Source: Mastigocoleus testarum BC008 (GTDB lineage: Bacteria; Cyanobacteriota; Cyanobacteriia; Cyanobacteriales; Nostocaceae). Taken from it: a DNA stretch of 64,000 bases. This document shows, piece by piece, positions 9,173 to 19,066 of the stretch (the first letter of the stretch is position 1; every line of letters begins with the position of its first letter). The notes beneath the pieces were generated by a model. It saw only the letters and a program-made list of their open reading frames with translations, had not been told where the DNA came from and ran no database searches. The stretch covers positions 1 to 64,000 of the forward strand of contig NZ_LMTZ01000140.1 of NCBI RefSeq assembly GCF_001456025.1, in the 5' to 3' direction. Position numbers and translations under genes: made by a program.

Positions 9173-10598
9173 TCGTTGCAGGCTGAGGTTTTAGCGTGTT
9201 GTGCTCTCCAGAAGATTTTGCCACCTTATTGGCGCTGGCTATCTCCTGCGCTGTCAGCTTACCAGAAAGTACGGCACCTTCCATGCTACCGAGATAAGGT
9301 TGCATGGTATAGCTGCCACTAAGATAAAAGTTACTTACGGGAGTTTTCTGGGAAGGACGGTAGTTTTCGCGACCGGGAGTTGCCGTATAAACGGAACGCG
9401 GTGTTTTTACGACGTGATATTTCAGCAATTTGGCTGGATTCTCTCCGCCAAAGTGTTGAGGAAAAAGTTTTTCTAATTCTGCAAGAGTTGCTGCCAAAAT
9501 CTCCTCGTTAGATTTACTAATCCAATCAGAAGCTGGGGCAAGAACTAATTCCAACATTGACCTTTCAGAATTAGCGTATTCTCTACAGGTATTACTCATG
9601 TCAGCATATACACTGAGCAAAGGCGAGCGTGAAAACAGTAATTGGTCAATATCTGTAAGTTTACGGTCAAACCACAATTGCAAGTTGATTACCGGTACCC
9701 CTTCTAGTCCATCTAGCTTCTGGAAGAATTCTAGATTTTTCCAAGAAGGTGGCAACATAACTTTAAGTGGATCTACTGGCAGTGCAGACACATAGATGTC
9801 AGCTGTTAATATCTCATCCGACGCACCGTTCAATCCCCTAACTAGGAAGCCTTTCGCACTTCCATCAGGATTTAGCATAATTTCTTTAAGAGGAGAATTC
9901 AGCCTAACTTCCCCACCTCTGGCAGTAATATAATCTACCATCGGTTGGCAAAGACGTTCTGGAGGGGCACCATCCAAAAATGCCATTTTCGAGCCATCTT
10001 TCTGCTGGAGAAAACGCCTGAGTGCTGTCAACAATACTACAGCTGATATCTCATCAGGATTTATAAAGTTTAGTGACTTCGATGCGGCAATAAAAATATC
10101 TTGTTGAACTTCTTCGCTTACACCTTGTATCTTTAACCACTCAGAAAAAGTGTACCTATCTGTTGATTCAACATATTTCTGGCCCCGGAGCATTGCAGGA
10201 ACGAGTCCTTTTGCTAACTGGACTTTCTCACCCCAAGTCAACATATCGTTATTCCGCAAAATTGCCACAATTCCGTTTAACGGCGCTGGCAAATTGGGGA
10301 AATCAAAACGACTATAGGTACCGGGTTTTTCCGGTTGATTGAAGATCATGGTGTGCTCTTTCCATTGCAACCGATCTTCTATTTTTAGTTCTTTAAATAA
10401 CTGCAACATATTGGGATATGCCCCAAAGAACACGTGCAGTCCTGTTTCATACCAGTCGCCGTCCGCATCTTTCCATGCAGCTACCAAACCACCCAGTACA
10501 TCTCTACTCTCCAAAACAATCGGAGTGTAACCTGCGTCGGTAAGATATTTGGCACAAGAAAGTCCTGCTAGACCTGCTCCTGCGATTGCTACTCGCAT
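9156..10598 (-). CDS. crtP: Phytoene desaturase (plant/cyanobacterial type)
   Basis: A 480-aa FAD enzyme that converts phytoene by two desaturations to zeta-carotene, using plastoquinone in cyanobacteria. The N-terminal dinucleotide fold AIAGAGLAGLSCAKYL is followed by ESRDVLGGLVAAW and TGLHVFFGAYPN; the C-terminal carotenoid-oxidoreductase signature is SGSYTMQPYLGSMEGAVLSG. The last 25 residues (rich in Ala, Lys, Thr) are a variable tail. It is promoter-proximal to crtB and overlaps it, so the two first pathway steps are made from one transcript. Start ATG 10598, with no strong Shine-Dalgarno. Confidence 0.97.
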   Translation of the reverse strand: MRVAIAGAGLAGLSCAKYLTDAGYTPIVLESRDVLGGLVAAWKDADGDWYETGLHVFFGAYPNMLQLFKELKIEDRLQWKEHTMIFNQPEKPGTYSRFDFPNLPAPLNGIVAILRNNDMLTWGEKVQLAKGLVPAMLRGQKYVESTDRYTFSEWLKIQGVSEEVQQDIFIAASKSLNFINPDEISAVVLLTALRRFLQQKDGSKMAFLDGAPPERLCQPMVDYITARGGEVRLNSPLKEIMLNPDGSAKGFLVRGLNGASDEILTADIYVSALPVDPLKVMLPPSWKNLEFFQKLDGLEGVPVINLQLWFDRKLTDIDQLLFSRSPLLSVYADMSNTCREYANSERSMLELVLAPASDWISKSNEEILAATLAELEKLFPQHFGGENPAKLLKYHVVKTPRSVYTATPGRENYRPSQKTPVSNFYLSGSYTMQPYLGSMEGAVLSGKLTAQEIASANKVAKSSGEHNTLKPQPATNAATA

Positions 10599-11885
10599 TT
10601 AACTTTACTATTACCCAATATTTCTTTACAACTTTGTCGTTCTCATTATACTTTGCAATCCGTTACATTTTGCAGTTATTGCTTAATTATCGTAAATGAT
10701 TCCAAGATTTTATTTACGTAATTATCCTAATATTCCTGCGTTATCTGTACTTAGCTAAGTAATTTGATTAGTTTAGTAACTTAACACAGGATTACCTCAG
10801 AATTCATTGACTGTGAGTTTTTTTTACTAGAAGTTGTTTTTACTAGTCTTGAAGCAAGTTGTAAAGCGTACATGAAAATTTAAAGCACATATATGTATTT
10901 ATTCTCACACGCTAACAGAAGTTTTCCGCTAAATGCTTTGACAATAAATTACTCTTAGTTTGAAATTAAACCACAACTATCATTGAACATTATTGAACGC
11001 AAATTATCGCATGATTGGCCATAAAATTATACTAATGAGCAATATATTGATCCCTTGTCAGCAAGCTAATCAAGGTCAAATAGCTTCCAAACCAATTCTA
11101 ATAATCTAAGTTGTTAGTTCAAATTTCCTGGCTTTTTATCCCTCTAGCCGTGTGAGGAGAGGAAAATAGGTCAAATTATTTATTGGGAGACTTAGGGGAG
11201 CGAGGAAAAGGGGAGCGAGGAAAATTAGTTAATTCACTAGAAACTTGAGTTAATAGATAAATATTCTCAATAGATTTATCGTTGTTTTATTTATTTACTT
11301 TGCAATCTAATGTTTTAGATATATCCAATATCTCAAGGGCTCTGCAATATATCTTTTCACAATAGTCTTTAAAGTTGTCTTAAATAAATAGCTATAAGTC
11401 TGTATTTTCCGTCGATAAAAACAAAACTTTATCATATGATTCACAGTATTAAATTAACTATTAGAAACAAAAAAATGTTTTTAAGTTTTTAGGAATAAAA
11501 ATAGTAATAATTAAAATTTTAGAGGGCTATTTTAATCAAAAAAACACAGATAGATGATTAGAATATTTCTCAAAATGCAGCTAATTATTGAAGAATATAA
11601 TTTGGTAAATGCAAAAACTGTAAATCTCAAAAATAATATACATCTTATGAATAAGTATTTACACTGTTGCTTAAAATTCAGCAAAAATATAATTAAGTGA
11701 GTTAATTGATGGCAGTTATAAAAAATTCAAATTGTAAAAGCCATAATTTAATGAATTAATATCCAAATGTCTTATTTGTCTGTCAATCTTTTGAAAGATA
11801 AGATAAGCTTCAGTGAGTATCGATGAGGAATATGAGTAAAAAATATAGCTTATCTGTTTTGCAAAGTAGATATAAAACAATTTAA
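10599..11885. other. Long AT-rich gene-free region upstream of crtP and the RlpA-like gene
   Basis: About 1.3 kb between divergent genes, so it must hold both promoters. Visible structure is limited to a 15-bp perfect tandem repeat at 11195-11224 and homopolymeric T and A runs. No open frame of note, tRNA or terminator was seen. Confidence 0.6.
11195..11224. repeat. Perfect 15-bp tandem duplication
   Basis: Two exact adjacent copies of GGGGAGCGAGGAAAA stand out as G-rich DNA in an AT-rich gap. Confidence 0.9.
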
Positions 11886-13205
11886 TTGTTGAAAATTCTT
11901 TTTTTGCGAAAAGTAGATCTGCACTTTATCAGAAGCACGGTAATTAAAAATAAAATTGAAAGAACCATGCTATTTTTTGGGATGATTTGGGTAACATCTT
12001 GGTTTAGTGCGGCTTGGTCTTTCAATCAAATTTCGTCACCAAGTCCAACTTCGACCATTGTACAAAAGAGAGTTGTTTCCAGCCTTGAAAGTTCTCTAAG
12101 TGAAGTTTTTCCATCACATTTTAATTTATGGGGTGCAGCTATTCCTCCTTCAAGGTTTTTGAAGATGGATTGGAAAAATGAAAAATTAGTCAATTCTCTG
12201 TCAACGCCGAAATCCGAACGTAAAATTACCTATCGTAGTACTAAATTTTGTTCTTCCTCTCAAAATCTTTTTCCTAAATCACCGCAAATACAAACTAAAT
12301 CTAGCTTCCCTGTATCTCTTCAATCAATCAAAACTAGATTTTTGCAGCAAGATTTTTTATCCTCAGGAGTTATGCAGTCATCGTCAGGATGGCTTGGTCA
12401 AGCACTGCAAAACATTTTCTATATTACCAGTAATACAAAAAATAATCTCCAATCAATGTCTTCAGCAGTGCTTATAATTCGTAGAGGAAAAGAAAAATAT
12501 GAAGTGTGGTTAAAGAATCATCTGATAGCTAATCTACCAAATAAATCCCAAGCTAATTTGATGCAGCTGCGCTTGAAGAAACTTCTAGAATCGTCAAGTT
12601 TCCACGCTTCTAAACTCAGACCAGCTTTTATCAACGGAACTCCAGCATTGATGGTGGGGAATCGGTTTTTATTCGGTATAAACCAAGAAATTTCTCGAAA
12701 AAATCATCGGAATCCAGATCTGCTTGCAATCGAATGGATAAATAATCTACGTTCAGCACTTCACACTCCACGACTATCCTTAACAGAAGCACAAGTCACA
12801 ATGCATAACTTGAAAGCTTCCCAGGAACGTTTGTCTGGTTTTGCATCTTGGTATGGAGACTATTTTCATGGACGCTTGACAGCAAATGGTGAGAGATACA
12901 ACCAAAATGAGTTCACTGTTGCTCATAAAACCTTACCATTCAATACTTTTCTACGGGTAACTAACACTCAGACAGGAAAAACAGTAGTAGTTAGGGTCAA
13001 CGATCGCGGTCCCTATATACCTCCTAGAAGTCTTGATTTATCAAGGATTGCAGCCAGATGTATTGGTAGTGAGAAAGCTGGAGTCGTACCCTACACAGCA
13101 GTAATAATGAAGCCCGAGCAAATCCAATTGAATTTAAAAAAAATAACTCAAGCTCGGAAAAATCGGAAATCTTCTGCAAGCGTAGTAACAATCTCTAGTT
13201 TTTGA
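11886..13205 (+). CDS. RlpA-like septal ring protein with double-psi beta-barrel
   Basis: A 439-aa protein. The C-terminal third, from about residue 315, is an RlpA double-psi beta-barrel: SGFASWYGDYFHGRLTANGE, then NEFTVAHKTLPFNT, then VVVRVNDRGPY and RSLDLSRIAA. RlpA proteins act at septa, and in some bacteria are lytic transglycosylases that cut glycan strands lacking stem peptides. Residues 28-45 are hydrophobic and act as signal or anchor, preceded by a Lys/Arg-rich n-region. The long middle part is Ser-rich and unrecognised. The frame opens at TTG 11886; ATG 11967 is an alternative, but it would remove the positive n-region. Septum biology matters in filamentous cyanobacteria, but no partner gene is nearby. 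Confidence 0.85.
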   Translation: MLKILFLRKVDLHFIRSTVIKNKIERTMLFFGMIWVTSWFSAAWSFNQISSPSPTSTIVQKRVVSSLESSLSEVFPSHFNLWGAAIPPSRFLKMDWKNEKLVNSLSTPKSERKITYRSTKFCSSSQNLFPKSPQIQTKSSFPVSLQSIKTRFLQQDFLSSGVMQSSSGWLGQALQNIFYITSNTKNNLQSMSSAVLIIRRGKEKYEVWLKNHLIANLPNKSQANLMQLRLKKLLESSSFHASKLRPAFINGTPALMVGNRFLFGINQEISRKNHRNPDLLAIEWINNLRSALHTPRLSLTEAQVTMHNLKASQERLSGFASWYGDYFHGRLTANGERYNQNEFTVAHKTLPFNTFLRVTNTQTGKTVVVRVNDRGPYIPPRSLDLSRIAARCIGSEKAGVVPYTAVIMKPEQIQLNLKKITQARKNRKSSASVVTISSF

Positions 13206-13361
13206 ATCCTTTTGGGAGTATATTGCTTAATGAATTTTTTTTCTTAAACTGAAAATAATCATGCCAAAAGTTACAAGGATGAATATATTTTTTTACACTT
13301 CCACAATAAGTAGTATATATTACTTTTTCTTTGAGAAAAAACTGTGAGTATATGTATATAT

Positions 13362-13387
13362 AAAAAAACCCTGGACTAATACCAGGG
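13362..13387 (-). terminator. Intrinsic terminator on the minus strand
   Basis: A GC-only 6-bp stem (CCCTGG/CCAGGG) with a 7-nt loop is followed directly, on the minus strand, by TTTTTTT. In the plus direction the following bases are ATTATTT, so the minus orientation fits much better. Confidence 0.7.
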
Positions 13388-13470
13388 ATTATTTGACGAT
13401 TCGATTACTATCTCATGGTAACGAATAAATGCAGGGATTTGTAGCTAGCAATACCTGCATTTATTTATCA
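13362..13470 (-). ncRNA. Candidate minus-strand small RNA with 3' terminator
   Basis: Read on the minus strand, a perfect 12-bp hairpin (AATAAATGCAGG, 13465 back to 13454, pairing with 13435-13424, 18-nt loop) is followed after 36 nt by a terminator hairpin CCCTGG-TATTAGT-CCAGGG (13387-13369) and seven T residues. No minus-strand gene lies upstream for more than 1.2 kb (the nearest is glpK, which itself ends at 14768 beyond a plus-strand gene). The 5' end and promoter are not determined, so the right boundary is approximate. It does not match a small RNA I can name. Confidence 0.45.
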
Positions 13471-14387
13471 CTTTGCTACATATACTATTGTTCATAAGTA
13501 TGAAATTATGGCGTTAAATGACATCAAGACAGGCTGACAAAAATATTCAGTTTATACTTTCTTCGCTCCAAAGCTATACATACTGATAGTATCAGCGATC
13601 GCAACTGCCAATACATTGACAACATGATATTCACTTTATATCTGATTTCAAATAGCTTAACTAAGCTCAGATAAATTATAATTTTTGCGCTACATCACAA
13701 TAAATTTAATAATTATTTACATTTTGAAGATGCAGATATTTAATATGTATATAGTAAATTGGCATTATTCTTCGCGACTGTATGATATCAGCTGTGTAGA
13801 TTGTGCTCTCTTGGTATAATCTTCTGCTTATAGATATGAAAATAATTGTAATGAACAGAATTTAGAGATAGTCGTTCGAGTTGCCAAAACCAATACCAGA
13901 AGTAATAAGTAATATAGTGCAATCTGTGTAGCAGCGATGATATTCTTACACTAAAAATAGTATCAATAATTTAAGTCACTTTTTAAAGTTGATATCGAAT
14001 TTAATCTATAGGTATTTTTGGGAATTTAGATATCCATAGTCAAGGAAATTATTTACTTGATTTAATAATTTTGATTGGATTATGATACGCAAGAAATTCT
14101 ATGCATCGCTAACTATAAGAAAGGACCAGAATTTAAACTGGAGCAGAATTTATTTGATTTATTTCTAGAGTCAGGGTGAAGTATTAGAGTTTTTAAGAAT
14201 CACAGCGATTTGAATCATATCTGACTCTAAATATGTTAGCAGAATGCAATGCCAAGTAATGATTTTGTGCATCACGTTTTACATGCTCTCAATTATTTAT
14301 GTGCTTGCTTACTTTTCCAGAGTATACAGAGCATAAATTCGAGTTACATAATTAAGGTTCAAATATCAAACTTATAATCTGAAAATT

Positions 14388-14627
14388 ATGAGTAAATCAA
14401 ACAAAAAGAAGCTTATTTGCGTAATTTTACATCCTAAAAAGATTTCAGGTAAAAAGGTTGGTGCATTAACATTAGGAGAGTATCGACTGCGTCTTGGAGA
14501 AAATTGGCTTCCCGAAGAGATAAAAAATAATCCACGTTATCAGAAATATGTTCAGGAAGGATTAATAGAAGAAAAGCTTACAAATCGTTGGATGTCAGAG
14601 CCAGAAGGAGATGATTTCTGTGTTTAA
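14388..14627 (+). CDS. Small basic/acidic hypothetical protein
   Basis: A 79-aa protein that I do not recognise. The N-terminus is Lys-rich (SKSNKKK), followed by a short hydrophobic strand LICVILHP. The middle holds GEYRLRLGENWLPEEIKNNP, and the end is acidic (SEPEGDDFCV). There is no signal peptide or full membrane helix, so it is probably cytoplasmic. The start is ATG. It lies alone, with an AT-rich leader of over 1 kb, and converges on glpK. Codon pattern and amino-acid mix look like a real gene rather than chance, but no function can be inferred. Confidence 0.55.
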   Translation: MSKSNKKKLICVILHPKKISGKKVGALTLGEYRLRLGENWLPEEIKNNPRYQKYVQEGLIEEKLTNRWMSEPEGDDFCV

Positions 14628-14767
14628 TTAACGGCAAAACAAAGAGTACGATCCAAGAATTAGAGGTTCTTGCCTTATACTTATGCAGGCTGTTGGTGTA
14701 AGACTAGGTCTATAAGCGATTCAACATTAGCCTTCCTTCGCAAAACTAAGAATTCCATGCACCACTT

Positions 14768-16282
14768 TTAAGGTGTGTGAGTTTCAATTAACCAATGCTT
14801 TGAGCGCTCAACAGCACGAAGCCAAGTTTTAAAATTAGCTTGAGCATGATTGCAATCTTTACTGGGTTTGAACACACGCTCAATTACTCGTCCTTCTCGA
14901 AGAGTTTCAATTTTTTCCCAAAATCCTACAACTATACCAGCAGCAAATGCAATTCCTTGTACGGTTATATCGCACATCATTGGACGTTCCACAGGTATTT
15001 GTAAAAGATCTGCTTGAAACTGCATTAAGAAATTATTTTGACAAGCACCACCGTCTACTGTTAGTACTTTGATGGGATTAATGCTAGCAGTATCAATAAT
15101 TTGCACAACTTCTTTAACCTGATAAGCTATTGCTTCCAAAACAGCACGCACCATATGTTCTGAGGTAATTCCAGCAGTAATACCAAAAAAGCTTCCTCTA
15201 GCAGACATATCCCAGTGAGGTGCACCAAGCCCACTCAAAGCAGGAACAAAGTATAACCCACCGTTATTTTTCACTCTTGTTGCCATTGATTCTGTTTCTA
15301 CGGCATTTTCAATAAGCTTGATACCATCACGCAACCATTGAATGCAAGCACCACTAGTAAACATGCTGCCTTCCAAAGCATAACTTACATCTAAATTACT
15401 ATTTTGGTTTATTTGACTCCATGCCACGGTACTGAGAAGCTGATTTTGAGAACGAACTATATCTTTGCCGGTATAAGCAACCAAGAAACTACCGGTTCCA
15501 TAGGTACACTTCATCAAACCAGGACGACAGCAACAATGACCAAATAAAGCCGCTTGCTGATCCCCCAAGATTGCAGTGATGGGAATAGCCGTACCTAAAA
15601 TTTTTGGGTCTGTAACTCCAAATTCTCCGAAACTTGGTTTTATTGTTGGCAAAATATCCGTAGGTATTTGAAATAAATCCAATAATGTTTCATCCCACTG
15701 ACAATTTTCAAGATTCATGAGCATAGTACGACTGGCGTTACTATGGTCAGTCCCATGAACTTTTCCATTTGTGAGTTTCCAGAGTATCCAGCTATCAATA
15801 GTCCCAGCCAGAGTACTTTTATAATCGATGTCCGGTATGTTTTTCAACAGCCACGCAAGCTTACTTGCTGAGAAATATGCGTCAATTACTAGTCCGCTAC
15901 GATGATAGATTTCTGGTCCATAACCTTGCGTTCGTAAATCCTCACACTCCGAAGCAGTTCGTCGATCTTGCCAAACAATAGCACGATGTAAAGGTTCTCC
16001 CGTGTTTTGATTCCATAACAAACAAGTTTCTCTCTGTACTGTCAATCCAAGTGCAGCTATTTCACTTGAATTGATATTCGCTTTCTCGATAGCAGTTTTT
16101 GCTACCCAGCAAGTAGCTTGCCAAATTTCTAGTGGATCGTGTTCTAACCATCCGGGTTGAGGGTAATATTGCCTCAATTCTTTGTATGCTTTCCCAACAA
16201 CTTGACCATTTCTATCAAATAAAAATGCCCGGTTACCTGTGGTACCCAAGTCCAACGCCAAAATGTACTTTGGATCTCCCAT
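14768..16282 (-). CDS. glpK: Glycerol kinase
   Basis: A 504-aa FGGY-family kinase that phosphorylates glycerol to sn-glycerol 3-phosphate with ATP. The N-terminal phosphate-1 region is LDLGTTGNRAFLFD, followed by GWLEHDPLEIW; the C-terminal half has GLYFVPALSGLGAPHWD and the adenosine-site stretch TVDGGACQNNFLMQFQADLL. Length is standard. Other cyanobacteria also carry a TGNRA variant in place of the TTSSRA of E. coli. No glpD or glpF lies next to it. AAGGGG immediately precedes the ATG on the minus strand. A MITE-like element begins about 50 bp upstream of its start. Confidence 0.94.
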   Translation of the reverse strand: MGDPKYILALDLGTTGNRAFLFDRNGQVVGKAYKELRQYYPQPGWLEHDPLEIWQATCWVAKTAIEKANINSSEIAALGLTVQRETCLLWNQNTGEPLHRAIVWQDRRTASECEDLRTQGYGPEIYHRSGLVIDAYFSASKLAWLLKNIPDIDYKSTLAGTIDSWILWKLTNGKVHGTDHSNASRTMLMNLENCQWDETLLDLFQIPTDILPTIKPSFGEFGVTDPKILGTAIPITAILGDQQAALFGHCCCRPGLMKCTYGTGSFLVAYTGKDIVRSQNQLLSTVAWSQINQNSNLDVSYALEGSMFTSGACIQWLRDGIKLIENAVETESMATRVKNNGGLYFVPALSGLGAPHWDMSARGSFFGITAGITSEHMVRAVLEAIAYQVKEVVQIIDTASINPIKVLTVDGGACQNNFLMQFQADLLQIPVERPMMCDITVQGIAFAAGIVVGFWEKIETLREGRVIERVFKPSKDCNHAQANFKTWLRAVERSKHWLIETHTP

Positions 16283-16332
16283 CCCCTTCTAAACTCCCAA
16301 GCTAAAATGAGGAAAATATACACCAAAAAATA

Positions 16333-16464
16333 TATATAGCAATCATATTTGATTTGTGAATAGATAAATCCCGTAGAGACTTTGCAGAGGCTAACGCCGA
16401 CGCCGCAGGCTCTGCAACGTCTCTACAATATTGATTCTCGCAAATGACTTAGGATTGCTATATA
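16333..16464. mobile_element. MITE-like element with imperfect terminal inverted repeats
   Basis: The ends TATATAGCAATC (16333-16344) and its exact complement (16453-16464) frame 132 bp. The inverted similarity extends inward for about 30 bp with mismatches. The centre is a palindrome (16373-16426). There is no coding capacity, so any movement would need a transposase in trans. A target duplication cannot be told apart from the flanking A/T runs. Confidence 0.6.
16373..16426. repeat. Palindromic repeat with GCCGACGCCGCAGGC core
   Basis: A 17-bp stem (GTAGAGAC...GCAGAG and its complement, one mismatch) surrounds the core GGCTAACGCCGACGCCGCAG. The 15-mer GCCGACGCCGCAGGC recurs at 59441-59455 and, inverted, at 33164-33178 and 35140-35154. 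Confidence 0.85.
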
Positions 16465-17503
16465 AAAAAATACATAGTTGAAATAATATACGTTTTGGTG
16501 TGGTTAAACTTAGAAATTAGAAAAAATAAGAATATTTCAAAAAGAATACTTCAAAATAATATTGAAAATAAAAAACGCGGTGGTTAAAAGGGTGCATTAG
16601 TACCACCACGTAAAATTTACAAAATTTATGCCAGAAATATCTGGAAACTTAAGTATCTTCGAGGTAGGGCAAACTCGCCATAGTGTTCTTACGTAATTAT
16701 GTATATTCAATTACTGCAGAACGAACTTAATGTAATGATGTTGAAGATAGAGAATTAAAGCAAATGATAAAAATAAACGCACAAATACAATATACCCTAC
16801 CCAGAAAACAATGTGTAAGTCCTAATAGATTTTATCTTGTTACAATATGCGCCTTGACAAAGCTGCCTCTAGTTGATACAAAACTTTAGATTTTTCCCGA
16901 GAACCTCTGCCAAATTTATCGTTATGGGTTGTGTGAAAATACTGCGTCCCATATTGTTATTAACAAGTCTCGCTACAAATTCTAGGAGGTACATAGGTAT
17001 TAATACGAGTATCCAAATTCACAAAAATTATCGGCTATTTGAGGTTAGTTAATGTTTCATCAAAATAGAAAAACTATTTTTATTTTAGTTAAGCATTTGT
17101 AAAAAATTATAGTTCTTCAGGACATAATATGCTAAATCCATCCTATTGAACCTCAAGATGCTCACAGGACAACGTAAAAAATCGATTTATTACTTAAATT
17201 CTATTAATTTTAAGCTTTTTAAAGCTTTTAACTGTGTTTTTTATCGTGAAGAGATAGTTTTTATCAAAATTTTGGCATAACAGCTTGTGGAAAAATTATT
17301 AAGAGTAAGAGCGATTTTAAACTAATGTACTTTTGAGGAGGTATATTCATAAAAAAAAATCTACGTTAACTTGAGTAAAGTAGTTAGTTTATCTAATTAT
17401 GTTCTACAACTTATGGCCAATAATATTAACATATTTGGTCTACCTATTATTAAATATTTTAATAGCTAATACTATTATCATAATTGGAAGATAATAAAAA
17501 ATT

Positions 17504-18841
17504 ATGCAAGTCCGAGAAACGGGAACGATACTTATAGTTGACGACCAGCCTACTAATTTATCAATGTTATCTCGTTCATTACAGCGAAATGGCATGACTG
17601 TAATGTTAGCAATTAATGGTCAAGATGCAATTCAAAAAGTACTCAACCAAAAACCAGAGTTAATTTTATTAGATATTCAAATGCCTGGAATTGATGGTTT
17701 TGAAACCTGTAATTTACTCAAACAAAATACTACTACTCAGGACATACCAATTATTTTCATGACAGCATCTATCGATTCTAAGGATAAAATAAAAGGCTTA
17801 TCTGTTGGTGCTGTAGATTATATTACAAAACCATTTGAAGAAGAAGAGGTTTTAGCCCGCGTTCGCGTACATTTAAAATTAAGTAATTTAACAAAAACGT
17901 TGGAACATAAAAATTTTCTATTGGAAGAGTTGACTAAAGATTTAGAAGAAAGAGTTGCACAAAGGACAAATCAACTTTCCCAAGCATTAGAAGATTTACA
18001 AAATACTCAAATGCAACTAATACAAACAGAAAAAATGTCTGCTCTGGGTCAGTTGGTTGCGGGAGTAGCTCATGAGATTAATAACCCTCTTAGCTTTATT
18101 GCTGGTAATATAGAACACACGGAAGATTATATCCAAAACCTTATTGAGCATTTAAGACTTTATCAGCATGAATATCCTCAAACAGTATCTTTAATTGAAA
18201 GCCATGCTCAAAAAATAGAATTAAACTATTTATTAGAAGATTTACCCCAAATCATCGACTCTATGAAAACGGGAGCCGAGCGTATTTATAATATCAGTAC
18301 TTCTTTAAGATCGTTTTCTCGTTCTGATACTACAAATAAAGTTTATTTTGATATTCACGAAGGAATAGATAGCACTTTACTAATCTTAAGACATCGTCTC
18401 AAAGCAAATGAGCGTCGTCCCAATATTGAAATCAAAAAAGATTATGGAGAGTTACCTCTGGTTAATTGTTTTCCCAGCCAGCTTAATCAAGTGTTTATGA
18501 ATATCATTGCAAATGCGATCGATGCTTTTGATGAGATTAATAATGGACGTTCTTACAGTGAAATTCAAACTAATCCGAACTTAATAAACATCACTACTAG
18601 GTTTATTCAAGAACATCAAGTGGTTACTATATCAATCGAAGATAATGGACCTGGAATACCTGATGAGATTAAAAAAAATGTATTTAAACATTTATTTACT
18701 ACCAAAACTGTGGGTAAAGGTACTGGCTTAGGTTTGTCAATCAGTCTCCAAATCGTAGAAGAAAAACATGAGGGAAAGTTAAAATGTATTTCTTTACCCG
18801 GCAAAGGTGCAAAATTTGTGATCGGGCTTCCATTAAAGTAA
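17504..18841 (+). CDS. Response regulator-histidine kinase fusion (REC-HisKA-HATPase)
   Basis: A 445-aa soluble signalling protein with the receiver domain first. REC (about 8-125) has acidic Asp13-Asp14, phosphoacceptor Asp57 (LILLDIQMPG) and Lys109 (DYITKPF). A coiled coil (about 127-175) leads to the HisKA domain with His190 in AGVAHEINNPL. The HATPase domain shows the N box FMNIIANAIDAF, G1 DNGPGIPDEI and G2 GTGLGLSI. Kinases of this type in cyanobacteria relay signals from a partner kinase. No membrane segment or sensor domain is present, and no partner is adjacent. The start is ATG 17504. Confidence 0.93.
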   Translation: MQVRETGTILIVDDQPTNLSMLSRSLQRNGMTVMLAINGQDAIQKVLNQKPELILLDIQMPGIDGFETCNLLKQNTTTQDIPIIFMTASIDSKDKIKGLSVGAVDYITKPFEEEEVLARVRVHLKLSNLTKTLEHKNFLLEELTKDLEERVAQRTNQLSQALEDLQNTQMQLIQTEKMSALGQLVAGVAHEINNPLSFIAGNIEHTEDYIQNLIEHLRLYQHEYPQTVSLIESHAQKIELNYLLEDLPQIIDSMKTGAERIYNISTSLRSFSRSDTTNKVYFDIHEGIDSTLLILRHRLKANERRPNIEIKKDYGELPLVNCFPSQLNQVFMNIIANAIDAFDEINNGRSYSEIQTNPNLINITTRFIQEHQVVTISIEDNGPGIPDEIKKNVFKHLFTTKTVGKGTGLGLSISLQIVEEKHEGKLKCISLPGKGAKFVIGLPLK

Positions 18842-18994
18842 CTTAATCTGAAACAGCCAAATTTTGAAACAGCCAAATATTTTGTGATACTTTACTTATG
18901 TTTGATAGAATTATTATCTTAATAAGAAAATAATAAACAAATTGTTATTTAGTACTTTTTAGTTTGATAAGCATATCAATAAAATATATAAATA

Positions 18995-19020
18995 TTGGGT
19001 TAAGCTATTACTCAACCCAA
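18995..19020. terminator. Possible terminator between convergent genes
   Basis: TTGGGTT (18995-19001) pairs with AACCCAA (19014-19020) across a 12-nt loop, between the kinase stop and the YqaE stop. There is no strong T run; the minus-strand side is the more T-rich. Confidence 0.4.
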
Positions 19021-19066
19021 ATCGCAAATTATTTATTAGTTAATCTCTAATCTTCAACACTTAAAA

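Larger units (their letters stand above)
13206..14387. other. Gene-free region with a minus-strand transcript candidate
   Basis: About 1.2 kb between two plus-strand genes. It contains the two-hairpin candidate at 13362-13470, described separately, and a HIP1 octamer at 13595-13602. The rest is AT-rich with no convincing open frame. Confidence 0.6.
16283..17503. other. Gene-free region with a MITE-like element
   Basis: About 1.2 kb between divergent genes. The left part holds the 132-bp MITE-like element (16333-16464). The remainder is AT-rich, with no open frame, tRNA or clear terminator seen; it must contain the promoters of glpK and the downstream kinase. Confidence 0.6.

Noticed and set aside
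11140..11165. CTCTCCTCACAC on the minus strand as a possible Yfr1 gene
   Set aside because: The core differs from the invariant Yfr1 sequence and no T-tailed terminator hairpin follows.
13575..13650. Short minus-strand protein-like frame (AVAIADTISMYSFGAKK)
   Set aside because: No start codon, closed by a stop after about 27 codons, and partly generated by the HIP1 octamer.
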